Of a stretch of DNA of 38,110 nt, positions 24,385 to 32,005 are shown in pieces. Source of the DNA: a candidate division TM6 bacterium SOIL31 (GTDB lineage: Bacteria; Babelota; Babeliae; Babelales; Vermiphilaceae); the NCBI GenBank assembly GCA_001468865.1, contig LDIY01000017.1, positions 1 through 38,110 of the forward strand, given 5' to 3'. The position numbers and the translations under genes were made by a program. The notes beneath the pieces are model-generated. The model was not told where the DNA came from. It was given only the letters and a program-made list of their open reading frames with translations, and did not search any database. Position 1 is the first letter of the stretch. Every line of letters begins with the position of its first letter.

Positions 24385-24669
24385 TTAATTGTTTTCAATG
24401 ATGACTGGCACAACAAAAAAGTCACCTTCACGTTCAGGCGCTTGCGCAAGAATTGGTTCAGGATTGCATGGTTGAACGATATCTTTTCGTTCAATATTTT
24501 GATTTTTAAGGAGTGTAATATCAACATCTTTGGCAATATCTTGTACGCGTGCTGCGTAACTCAGTACAGCTTCAAGGTGTTTTTGTGCTTTAATGATTTC
24601 TGATTCTGAAAGTTCGATAGTAGAAAGTTTTGCAATTTTTTCAACTTCTTCACGTGTGATAATTGACAT
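24385..24669 (-). CDS. gatC: Asp-tRNA(Asn)/Glu-tRNA(Gln) amidotransferase subunit C
   Basis: 94 residues. The N-terminal block ITREEVEKIAKLSTIELSES, followed by a helix ending YAARVQDI and the typical C-terminal extended segment (PEPILAQAPEREGDFFVVPVII), is diagnostic of GatC, the small belt that clamps GatA and GatB together. AAGGA lies upstream of the ATG. A dispersed palindromic repeat begins 17 bases upstream of the gene, inside its likely leader. Confidence 0.92.
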   Translation of the reverse strand: MSIITREEVEKIAKLSTIELSESEIIKAQKHLEAVLSYAARVQDIAKDVDITLLKNQNIERKDIVQPCNPEPILAQAPEREGDFFVVPVIIENN

Positions 24670-24685
24670 ATAAGGATTCCTTATC

Positions 24686-24720
24686 GCGCTTAATCCTTCA
24701 ACAAGTTCAGGATGAGCGCG
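24686..24720 (+). repeat. Solo dispersed repeat in the gatC leader
   Basis: GCGC-TTA-ATCCT, an 11-base loop (TCAACAAGTTC), then AGGAT-GA-GCGC forms a neat hairpin. The core TTCAACAAGTTCAGGA is shared with the copies at 31815-31846 and 31914-31945 and nearly with 344-369. Confidence 0.8.
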
Positions 24721-24745
24721 ATGGAATCCTGAATTTTATTTATTG

Positions 24746-26200
24746 TCATGTTTTTTCTTTTTCTACTGGGGTCCCCGGCGTAGTTTTACGAAGCTGGGGA
24801 TTAAAGGAGGAAGTTTTCCAATGTTCGCTGCGGAATCTTTTAATATACCAAATGCTCATGAGTGCATTACCAAGATAAAATGATCCATACAACAGAATGA
24901 GTTTTAAGGCTTCGTTTTCAGTTTGCCATTGGGATAACAAGTAAGATACCGGAACAAAATATGCAAAGCAGGTGACAAGTCGTACCATCATCACAATGCG
25001 GACATTACCAGCACCTCGCAGTGCACCAGATAGGATTAATTGTATCAGATCGAAGATAATAAATATACTCAAAACCGGGAATGCTTTCATTGCAATTCCG
25101 GAGAAATCGCCTTTTTTATCGAAGATACTGATAATAGATGCGCGGTGATAGATAAAAAGTCCTAAGACTACTGAAACCATGCCTGTTGCCAAAATCATTG
25201 TTCTTTTAATGTTGATTTTGACGCCTTCCCAATTTTTGACACCCACATCATTGCTTGCCAAAAAGGTTATAATTTGAGCAAATGCGATTGCAGGTAAAAA
25301 TGCAAAGCGTTCCATATCTTTTACCACGCAAAATGCAGCAATTCCACCAGTTCCCATAGTGGCAATCATTTTACCAAGCCATACATATGCCCATGCCATG
25401 ATCGATTTATCAAGTACAACAGGCCATGATATTGCAAGTAAATGCTTAACGTATGAAATATCAGTCAGACCTGAAAAAAGATTGATGCTATATTTAAGAT
25501 TTTTCTTATTAAAAAGGACATAACCAAGTGCAATAATCATCATACTGCTATATTGTATTACGGTTGCTAACGCAGATCCTTGCAGTCCCATTACCGGAAA
25601 ACCGAATTTACCAAAAATAAGCGCATAATCAAAAAAGACAAAAAGAATGGATCCAAAGATAAAGATCTTCATTGGTGCGCGTGAATTTTTAATACCACGT
25701 AAAAAACCGACCAATGCAAGATAAATAAACATGCATAAAACGCCAATAGCGCGCAAACGTAAGAAAGGTACACCCAGTGCAATAATTTCTTCTGACACGC
25801 CGTACCATGAATAAATAGCATGTGCACCAAAGAAAAGAATACTCCCAAAGGTGAGACCTAAAATGGTGGTCAACCAAAAGGCGTCGCGCAGTGCTCTGCC
25901 GGCATTGTGAAATGAACTTTGTCCGTTAAACTGACCGCTGAGTACAACAGTACCTACTGAAATGGCTTCTCCAACTTTAATAATTAAATGAAGAAAGCTA
26001 TTCGTGACCCCGAGTGTTGCATAGGTATGCGTTGATGCAAGTGACCCAATAAATGCGGCGTCAAGCCAGAAGGGCATTGCGTATAACAAAAAATTGGTGA
26101 TAAATTCAGGTACAAAATAGCGTAATAATGTGCTGTATTGTTCGCCTTTTTCGCCGTGATAGAGATCGTGTATGTAACGTGAGATAAAGCTTCTTACCAA
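24746..26200 (-). CDS. MATE-family efflux transporter
   Basis: About 484 residues with around 12 membrane helices in two homologous halves: PFWLDAAFIGSLASTHTYATLGV and the VGTVVLSGQFNGQ loop in the first half, ISWPVVLDKSIMAWAYVWLGKMIA and ALRGAGNVRIVMMVRL in the second. MATE proteins export organic cations, drugs or polysaccharide precursors with Na+ or H+. I favour the TTG start at 26200 because AAAGGA lies six bases before it. The ATG at 26242 would overlap rsmG by 26 bp. The last 15 or so residues (PQLRKTTPGTPVEKEKT) are encoded by a GC-rich repeat hairpin (24771-24801), so the tail appears acquired. Confidence 0.88.
   Translation of the reverse strand: MVRSFISRYIHDLYHGEKGEQYSTLLRYFVPEFITNFLLYAMPFWLDAAFIGSLASTHTYATLGVTNSFLHLIIKVGEAISVGTVVLSGQFNGQSSFHNAGRALRDAFWLTTILGLTFGSILFFGAHAIYSWYGVSEEIIALGVPFLRLRAIGVLCMFIYLALVGFLRGIKNSRAPMKIFIFGSILFVFFDYALIFGKFGFPVMGLQGSALATVIQYSSMMIIALGYVLFNKKNLKYSINLFSGLTDISYVKHLLAISWPVVLDKSIMAWAYVWLGKMIATMGTGGIAAFCVVKDMERFAFLPAIAFAQIITFLASNDVGVKNWEGVKINIKRTMILATGMVSVVLGLFIYHRASIISIFDKKGDFSGIAMKAFPVLSIFIIFDLIQLILSGALRGAGNVRIVMMVRLVTCFAYFVPVSYLLSQWQTENEALKLILLYGSFYLGNALMSIWYIKRFRSEHWKTSSFNPQLRKTTPGTPVEKEKT
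24771..24801 (-). repeat. GC-rich hairpin repeat inside the end of the MATE gene
   Basis: GTCCCCGG at 24771, an inner CGTA/TACG stem, then GCTGGGGAT. The same GTCCCCGG...GCYGGGGAT layout occurs at 19171-19193 as a terminator. Bases 24767-24775 form the palindrome GGGG-T-CCCC, as at 19231 and (variant) 24338. Confidence 0.6.
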
Positions 26201-26216
26201 AGTTGTTCCTTTGTGG

Positions 26217-26864
26217 TTATTTTGTCGGTGTAAAAAAAACAAACTTTCTTTCTACACTATCTAGTTTATAGACTATTTCTTTTTCCACAAAGGGACCTTC
26301 AATAGTGCCTGGTTTCCACTGTTTGGATGCCCAATAGACCAATGTTGCATCTTTATAGGCCGATGAGGGCTTAAATACCCGCACCAGCTCTTCTGGTTGC
26401 AGTGAAGCACGGGCAAAAAAGTAGTCAATTTTATAATCGGCTGTACGCAAAAAAGTTCGCCAATCAAATGGATAGATCGTGATGTTTTCCAATCCCAACT
26501 CTTGTGCCACATGAGCCAAGAAGGATCTTTTTTTGTTGTTAACCTCAATCAGTATCATGTGTAGATGGGGATAAAGGATTTTAAGGGCTAGGCCCGGAAA
26601 CCCTGCTCCGGTTCCAATATCTGCTGTTGTAGAGAGCTTTTTAAAATCTACGTACTGAGATAGCGCGAGCGAATCGTCAAAATGATATTCTACAATGGTG
26701 TGTGGGTCAGTGATAGCGGTGAGGTTAAACTTTTCATTCCATTCAATTAATAGCTCTAAATAACGAGCAAATTGGTTTGCTTGAGCGGCTGTAAGGTTAT
26801 ATTTTGTTGCAAGGCTGCTTAATTTTGCTGATGCAAGAGAGCTCTCTAGATGATGCTTGTCCAC
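26217..26864 (-). CDS. rsmG: 16S rRNA (guanine527-N7)-methyltransferase
   Basis: 215 residues, normal RsmG/GidB length. The hallmark LLIEWNEKFNLTAITDPHTIVEYHFDDSL is at about 33-61, and the SAM-binding loop ADIGTGAGFPGLALKI at about 84-99. The FFARA stretch normally contains the motif near the active site. It methylates G527 of 16S rRNA in the 530 loop. It lies directly upstream of the MATE gene and likely shares its transcript. Confidence 0.93.
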   Translation of the reverse strand: MDKHHLESSLASAKLSSLATKYNLTAAQANQFARYLELLIEWNEKFNLTAITDPHTIVEYHFDDSLALSQYVDFKKLSTTADIGTGAGFPGLALKILYPHLHMILIEVNNKKRSFLAHVAQELGLENITIYPFDWRTFLRTADYKIDYFFARASLQPEELVRVFKPSSAYKDATLVYWASKQWKPGTIEGPFVEKEIVYKLDSVERKFVFFTPTK

Positions 26865-26956
26865 TTTTTTTCCCCTAAAATATATCTTTTTCCTCTGTCT
26901 CTATGGTACCATGATTAGGAGTAAAATACAATTTGTATTACCAGTAAAGTGAAGGT

Positions 26957-27646
26957 ATGAAAAAAAATCATTATATTCATCTGATGGTCTTATTGCTCAG
27001 TTGTTATCAGATCGGGGCCAATCCTACGATCTCATTTTTTTTTAGGGCAGATCCTGATATGGAAAAAATAACCAAAAAACTGAGCAAACCAGGCAAGTTG
27101 GCCAAATATACGGTCAAGGGAGTTCTGCAGCCTAATCTGGTAGAGGGTATTGTGGCAACCTATGGCGGATATATTGATGCGTCTGATTATAATGGTGAAG
27201 TTGTTTTTCCCCGAAAGCATCCTAAAGATGCGATCGAATTTCTCATAACACCGCATATTATACCAGTGCCTCTCTTTGAAAATACTATATCATACTGGAC
27301 TCGTGTTCCCGGATTGCCAGCAACAGTCTATTCTTGTGAGCAAAAATATGATGATGCTAAAGATCATTATTATTGGCAGGTACAAGAAGTACCTTTATCA
27401 GATGATAAGACCATTCCTCTTGCAACAATTGTTATTATCGCTAACCCAAAAAATATTACGATGAAACCGGGGATAACATTAACGAATAAAACGGCAAATC
27501 TGGTATTGCCGGATGTGTACGTAAAAAAAGGAATTGCAAACATACAAAACGCTGCCTATACGCTGACTATTCGTCATCTCTTCAAACCTGTCGAAACAGA
27601 GGAAAGCCGTGAGCCTTTAAAAATTTTAACGCATGTTATTGATTAA
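26957..27646 (+). CDS. Secreted protein of unknown function
   Basis: 229 residues after GAAGG. The signal peptide is HLMVLLLSCYQIGA, cleaved before NPT. The mature part is rich in beta-type hydrophobic/polar alternation (TIVIIANPKNITMKPGITLTNKTANLVLPDVYVKKGI), resembling an all-beta domain. I do not recognise the family. No terminator hairpin follows; the next promoter-like TATACT lies 35 bases downstream. Confidence 0.72.
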   Translation: MKKNHYIHLMVLLLSCYQIGANPTISFFFRADPDMEKITKKLSKPGKLAKYTVKGVLQPNLVEGIVATYGGYIDASDYNGEVVFPRKHPKDAIEFLITPHIIPVPLFENTISYWTRVPGLPATVYSCEQKYDDAKDHYYWQVQEVPLSDDKTIPLATIVIIANPKNITMKPGITLTNKTANLVLPDVYVKKGIANIQNAAYTLTIRHLFKPVETEESREPLKILTHVID

Positions 27647-27681
27647 AAAAGAGCGTCATTTTGTAAATAAATAAATATTGC

Positions 27682-27770
27682 TATACTTACTTACCGTGTT
27701 CGACGACGTGTCGGAACGAGCATCATTCATAATGATTATTAAAAATAGTAATCACATTCTTTGAGGAACG
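27682..27770 (+). promoter_or_regulatory. Promoter-like -10 and structured leader of the hexulose-phosphate synthase gene
   Basis: TATACT at 27682-27687 has an acceptable position for a -10, but the -35 (TTTTGT, 17 bases upstream) is weak. The leader contains GTTCGAC...GTCGGAAC (one bulge) and GATTA...TAATC hairpins before TGAGGAACGTGAT, which supplies the ribosome site. Confidence 0.4.
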
Positions 27771-27774
27771 TGAT

Positions 27775-28401
27775 ATGAAGTTACAAATTTCATTCGATCT
27801 TATTGACTTAGATAAAGCAATTGCCATTGGATCAGAAGTAGCTCAATATGCGGATATTATCGAAGTGGGAACAATTCTTATGTATCATCATGGAACGCTT
27901 GCGGTAAAGCGATTTAAAGAGGCGTTTCCCGATAAGATTATTATGGCGGATACCAAAATTGTTGATCGAGGAAAAGAAGTTGCAGAGCTGTTTGCTGATG
28001 CAGGAGCAGATTGGATTACCGTTATGGCAGGTACTTCTCAGCATGTCATTCATGCAACAACAACTGCTGCACACGCGGCAAATGTCAAAGTTATGCTTGA
28101 TTTAATCGATTCTGCCTCGGTAGGTCAATCAGCTTTAGAAGCAAAAAATCTTGGTGTTGATGCGCTGTTGTTTCATCAACCATATAGTGAAATTGAGTCG
28201 CTTGTTTTTCTTGATAAGTGGGATATGATCAAAGGCAATAGTAATTTGCCTATTTTTATTTCTGCAAAAATCAATCGTGATAATGTTGATAAAATAGTTG
28301 CTGTTCGACCTGATGTTATCATCGTGGGGCTAAGCATCACTGATGCACAAGACAGTGCGCAGGAAGCGCACTATTTTGCGGATCTGGTCAATAGATTTTA
28401 A
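27775..28401 (+). CDS. hxlA: 3-hexulose-6-phosphate synthase (or KGPDC-family decarboxylase)
   Basis: 208-residue TIM barrel of the OMP-decarboxylase superfamily. KLQISFDLIDLDKAI opens it, ADIIEVGTILMYHHG follows, and the metal/active-site motif DxKxxD is MADTKIVDRG (about 57-66). GADWITVMAG and VMLDLID complete the phosphate-binding and catalytic strands. Hexulose-6-phosphate synthase joins formaldehyde and ribulose 5-phosphate; in organisms lacking the oxidative pentose pathway the reverse reaction supplies ribulose 5-phosphate. The close relative 3-keto-L-gulonate-6-P decarboxylase cannot be excluded. The isomerase partner (hxlB) is not adjacent. No signal peptide. Confidence 0.85.
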   Translation: MKLQISFDLIDLDKAIAIGSEVAQYADIIEVGTILMYHHGTLAVKRFKEAFPDKIIMADTKIVDRGKEVAELFADAGADWITVMAGTSQHVIHATTTAAHAANVKVMLDLIDSASVGQSALEAKNLGVDALLFHQPYSEIESLVFLDKWDMIKGNSNLPIFISAKINRDNVDKIVAVRPDVIIVGLSITDAQDSAQEAHYFADLVNRF

Positions 28402-28422
28402 AAATAAATAAAAGGTTTTTTT

Positions 28423-28833
28423 GTGAAAAGAGTAATTCCACTAGCATTATTCATTATGATATCAAATGTATCGCTCTATAGTATGAAACGTCCTCGTCCT
28501 GATGATCAAAAGGCATTGGTAATTGAGTACGGCCCTTCACATAAAAAAGTAGATGTTGATAGCAATCAGTTATTTTCTGATGAATGGAAAAGACGCATGA
28601 TCTTCTTTGGTTTTCAAGTTCAGATGAACCTTGAATATATAATGCCTCCTGAGCAACTTGCTCAACTTCGTGAGACATATGGTAAGCATGGTAAAATAAA
28701 TCATCCTGAATATGGGCCATTATTGGAACAGTTTTACCTGGCAAGCATGAATAATATATATGCTCCAAGAGAATTACAAAAAATTGGTGGGCCTTCAGTG
28801 AGTTTTGTTGATGATAAGATTGTCTTTGAATGA
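28423..28833 (+). CDS. Small secreted protein, unknown
   Basis: 136 residues with a GTG start after AAAAGG. The signal peptide is VIPLALFIMISNVSLYS, followed by Met at the predicted first mature position. The mature part begins with a basic, proline-rich KRPRPDDQK and is otherwise helical. No family recognised. It is 21 bp after the hexulose-phosphate synthase gene and may be co-transcribed, ending at the terminator at 28849. Confidence 0.7.
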   Translation: MKRVIPLALFIMISNVSLYSMKRPRPDDQKALVIEYGPSHKKVDVDSNQLFSDEWKRRMIFFGFQVQMNLEYIMPPEQLAQLRETYGKHGKINHPEYGPLLEQFYLASMNNIYAPRELQKIGGPSVSFVDDKIVFE

Positions 28834-28848
28834 GTTTTTACTTCGAAC

Positions 28849-28890
28849 AAAAAAGGAGTAGCTTTTTCAGTTACTCCTTTTTTATTTTTC
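28849..28890. terminator. Rho-independent terminator
   Basis: GGAGTAGC-TTTTTCA-GTTACTCC, an 8-bp stem with one G-T pair, with A6 before and T6 after. Confidence 0.88.
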
Positions 28891-28915
28891 TGATGTAAGC
28901 TATATTTTGAATCTT

Positions 28916-29812
28916 TTACGATTGTTCGTTCAATATACTTGCTATAAGGGCAACTTCCTTAAGCGCACATTTTTTTGTGTTATTTGATTTATCTTTTAAA
29001 AGAACGTCTATTGTGTGCTCTATAACATCAGCATTCCTATAATTTATTCTTTTACCATCATGATGCGCTTGTTCAAGTTGATTATTTAAAATTAATAAAT
29101 TCATGTTCCACGGTGCCTTCGCTTTTTCTTCGCGGCATGCGATTTTCAATTCAGAATTATCGATCAAATCAAGATATGCGTAAGGATAAAGATCACCTTG
29201 GGAAAACTTAATGGTAAGATGGCCCTTGGTTTGAAGAGTAATATCAGTTTCTGGTAAGCGTACTTCTTTAGGTATTAGGTTTATTTTTGTTCCTTTGAGA
29301 TCATAATCTCTGCCAAGATTTTTATAGGTATCAATTGCCTCTATACTTACAGATTTTTGCATATCAGAGGATTGGTTACATAAAATTTTGTGGACACTAT
29401 TTTTTATCATTTTATGGAGAAGTTCCGAATCAATGGCGCAATCGCCATAATGAGCCCATTCTAAGAATTTATTTAAACAAAATAGGTAGGTGCTTAATGG
29501 ATTTTCTTCATATTCTTTACGGCATGCTTCTTGAAGATTGTTATCGGGTAAGTGACGAAGATATCCATAAGGATACGGAAATGGCGCATTGAAGTAAAAA
29601 CGGGGCCAATAGAGACTTGCAGTAAATTGTGGTAAACGTTGCTTTTTCTTAAGTTCTTGCAGAAAATCTTTGTTCAAAGATAAAGCACGTCGGTGAATTT
29701 GGAATGCGATTGGTTTTGTTTTCGTTGCTTTGCATAATGTTAACATGCCAGATAAATGAGGTGAATATAATCCCGTTACTAGTAGAGTGAAAAATAGTAT
29801 GGATGAATTCAT
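28916..29812 (-). CDS. Secreted protein with two copies of a YPY module
   Basis: 298 residues. The signal peptide is SILFFTLLVTGLYSPHLSG, followed by Met-Leu. The mature protein carries an internal duplication. Module 1 starts YPYGYLRHLPDNNLQEACRKE (from residue 80) and ends near AHYGD (120-124); module 2 starts YPYAYLDLIDNSELKIACREE (from 209) and ends near AHHDG (249-253). The offset is 129 residues. A single related module occurs in the secreted protein at 30830, and both N-termini share a GML-hydrophobic start. I know no named domain with this pattern. The predicted helical pairs suggest a binding repeat, possibly host-directed. Confidence 0.72.
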   Translation of the reverse strand: MNSSILFFTLLVTGLYSPHLSGMLTLCKATKTKPIAFQIHRRALSLNKDFLQELKKKQRLPQFTASLYWPRFYFNAPFPYPYGYLRHLPDNNLQEACRKEYEENPLSTYLFCLNKFLEWAHYGDCAIDSELLHKMIKNSVHKILCNQSSDMQKSVSIEAIDTYKNLGRDYDLKGTKINLIPKEVRLPETDITLQTKGHLTIKFSQGDLYPYAYLDLIDNSELKIACREEKAKAPWNMNLLILNNQLEQAHHDGKRINYRNADVIEHTIDVLLKDKSNNTKKCALKEVALIASILNEQS

Positions 29813-29871
29813 TACGTAGTTCCTTTGATAATATAGTGAGCATTCTATTTATAATATAGGTAGTGCGTGAT

Positions 29872-30726
29872 TTACCACTTCAAATCCGTTGGAAAGAATT
29901 CCGCAACCAATTCTTGATAAAATGGCATAAGCTCAGAAACGTTAACCGGTTCTGAGCTTTTTGAATAGAGATCATAATTATTAAAAAGTTTTACCCAGGG
30001 CATCATTTCTTGATCATACTCATCCATTAAATAATCATACGCACCTTCTTTATGCGCTGCGTAAAATGAATGATAACGAATAATATATGATGCTTCTTGA
30101 GGTAAATAACGTTTGACTACTTGATACAAATATTCATCATGTCCCCATGACATATGCACCTTATCAAGGCCGCAGTGCGGTTGATAAATGCCAAATTGTG
30201 TTTGTAATTTTCGATTGTTCATATCAGCATTATTACTAAAATAGTTTGGATAAACTATTTTATCTGAATACGCGCATCCCACAGGAAAAGTATCACCAAC
30301 CACAGCCCATTGCGGTTCGCCAAAAAGAATCAACACTTTGCCCAGATCATGAATGAGGCCGGTGAGAATAAGCCAGCGCGGATGTCCGTCTGCACGTAAT
30401 CGTTCTGCTGTTTGAAAAGCATGCACTGTTTGTGCACTCTCCAAATCAGGATCACTTTCATCAATGATTGCATCGAGCTTTTCCATTGCTTGCCAGATGC
30501 TCATGCGCATTTGCGCGAGTGGGTAATATTTTTTCTTTTGCGCAAGCACAAAATTGAGCGTTTGATGGGTGTGGTTTTGCAGATAAAATTCGCGTACGCG
30601 TTCAGGTACATTATTTTCATAATCGCGGAATTCTTCGATGGGTTTTGCAAGATCTTGTGGGATGCATGGGGTGTAATTATAAAAAGATGCGGGAAAAATT
30701 AGAAGAAAGAAGATATTTTTTTTCAT
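29872..30726 (-). CDS. MIOX: Myo-inositol oxygenase with an N-terminal signal peptide
   Basis: 284 residues, about the size of animal and plant MIOX. It oxidises myo-inositol with O2 to D-glucuronate at a di-iron centre in an HD-domain fold. All six iron ligands known from mouse MIOX have counterparts: H102 (VHAFQTAE), H126 and D127 (GLIHDLGK), H196 (SWGHDEYLY), H219 (IRYHSFY) and D252 (NNYDLYSKS). The family blocks DESDPD, FGEPQWAVVGDTFPVGC and CGLDKVHMSWGHDEY are intact. The enzyme is chiefly eukaryotic, so transfer from a host is likely. Residues 1-20 are a signal-peptide-like sequence; AAGGA five bases before the ATG confirms that this start is used. Confidence 0.93.
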   Translation of the reverse strand: MKKNIFFLLIFPASFYNYTPCIPQDLAKPIEEFRDYENNVPERVREFYLQNHTHQTLNFVLAQKKKYYPLAQMRMSIWQAMEKLDAIIDESDPDLESAQTVHAFQTAERLRADGHPRWLILTGLIHDLGKVLILFGEPQWAVVGDTFPVGCAYSDKIVYPNYFSNNADMNNRKLQTQFGIYQPHCGLDKVHMSWGHDEYLYQVVKRYLPQEASYIIRYHSFYAAHKEGAYDYLMDEYDQEMMPWVKLFNNYDLYSKSSEPVNVSELMPFYQELVAEFFPTDLKW

Positions 30727-30754
30727 GATATTCCTTTTTTGATATTTTTCTTGT

Positions 30755-30793
30755 AAAAAAAAGATCCTTCACAAAATGTAAGGGATCTTTATA
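30755..30793 (-). terminator. Rho-independent terminator for the 30830 gene
   Basis: In the minus-strand RNA, AAAGATCCC..., a short loop and ...GGATC are followed by a run of eight U (the A-run at 30755-30762 on the plus strand). It lies between the stop of the YPY-module gene and the MIOX start. Confidence 0.75.
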
Positions 30794-30829
30794 CGGGAAA
30801 ACTATGCTTTCTTTATCATTAAATTTTTA

Positions 30830-31666
30830 CTATGGGCGTAACTGCTCTCGTATATTTTTTATTTCACACTTTTTAGCTATTTTATTTGCGATTGTCTGAT
30901 ATTGTTCAAATTCCTTTTGTTGTGCGTTACCAATGCGACTATTTACCAAAGTGTCTATAGACTCTCTTATACTCATTGTCTCGCTTGAAACAATAGCGGA
31001 TGTGATTGCGAAGAACAGGTGCAAGAATAATAATCCTGCCGGCAGCTCACTATCCATGAATGATGTAGTGGCGAATGTATTGATAGTGAATGGTAATAGT
31101 GTCATATGCGGAGTAAGCATAGTTGTTCCTATAGGAAAATTCCTAAAACAATTAGACAATGATATTCTCCGTGGATGTGTAAACATATGACGCAATAATT
31201 GTGAAGGATCGTTGTAAACATAAGCTCCTCGTGTAGAAGCTTTTTCAAGCTGTTTATTGAGCAGAGCAAGACTACGATCTTTTTGCTGATTGTTACAATT
31301 CCATATGTGTTGCTGGACGACTTCTTCTATGTTTTGGTATCTTACTTTATCTTCACGGATAGGTAGTTCTTGATTTTTTTCTTCTATATGACGTTTGCAT
31401 TCTTGTTTGAGAAGGGAATTATCTTTGAGATAACTGAGATAAGGATAATCTTTAAATAAGTCGTCATTTTTTTGTTCCAAGATCTCAGGTCGTTTTTGAT
31501 TAAGGGATTTCGGTAAGAAATGTGTTATTCTTGTGCTTGCTGCACTTCTTTGCCGTGTAAAGAAATGAGGGTTGGTTGGTTTTTTGTGGCTTAATAATGC
31601 GAGCATACCATGTAACGGCGCGTGAGCTCCATTCATAAGTAATGCGACAATTATAGATTTATTCAT
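30830..31666 (-). CDS. Secreted protein with one YPY module, paralogue of the 28916 gene
   Basis: 278 residues. The signal peptide is short (SIIVALLMNGAHAPLHG, then Met-Leu). The segment YPYLSYLKDNSLLKQECKR (74-92), followed by LALLNKQLEKASTRG (133-147), aligns with both modules of the secreted protein at 28916, and GMLALLSHKKP aligns with its mature start. A hydrophobic region near 190-235 may be one or two membrane segments. The C-terminus is helical and charged. The MIOX gene sits between the two paralogues, so this is a local duplication that has since diverged or been split. No known family. Confidence 0.7.
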   Translation of the reverse strand: MNKSIIVALLMNGAHAPLHGMLALLSHKKPTNPHFFTRQRSAASTRITHFLPKSLNQKRPEILEQKNDDLFKDYPYLSYLKDNSLLKQECKRHIEEKNQELPIREDKVRYQNIEEVVQQHIWNCNNQQKDRSLALLNKQLEKASTRGAYVYNDPSQLLRHMFTHPRRISLSNCFRNFPIGTTMLTPHMTLLPFTINTFATTSFMDSELPAGLLFLHLFFAITSAIVSSETMSIRESIDTLVNSRIGNAQQKEFEQYQTIANKIAKKCEIKNIREQLRP

Positions 31667-32005
31667 AGACAGCTTCTTTTATATTGTTTGTTATATTGGT
31701 TGCGCAAAAACATACTATAAATAAATTGCAATGTCTACCTGTGTCTGGAATAAAGATCAGATTTTACTTTAGGTTCTGTTGAGTTTTTTGAAAATTACTA
31801 AAATATTTGACTCTCCCCGCTCGTCCTGAACTTGTTGAAGGATATCTTCGAGTGGGTCTTTTCCCCATGGTTTCATTCTAAAAACTAAAAAAAAAGATTA
31901 GAGGACGCTCGGGGATATCCTTCAACAAGTTCAGGACGAGCGGGGGGATGTAATTAAAAATTTATTGATCGAACAAATTCGTTATTTCTAAGAGGAATAC
32001 CAGTT
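31667..32005. other. 339-bp gap holding an inverted-repeat element
   Basis: No protein gene is visible. The gap contains the 131-bp inverted-repeat element at 31815-31945 and otherwise AT-rich sequence including the promoter side of the 30830 gene. Confidence 0.6.
31815..31945. mobile_element. MITE-like element: 32-bp perfect inverted repeats around a 67-bp core
   Basis: CCCCGCTCGTCCTGAACTTG, continuing to GATATC at 31846, is repeated exactly in reverse complement at 31914-31945. The 67-bp spacer codes for nothing. The arms carry the same TTCAACAAGTTCAGGA core as solo copies at 24694 and (variant) 344. It looks like a non-autonomous repeat pair, possibly mobilised in trans. Confidence 0.65.

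Noticed and set aside
24330-24536. Minus-strand frame overlapping gatC and the gatC-gatA gap
   Set aside because: It is out of frame with gatC, has no ribosome site and reads through the intercistronic hairpin.
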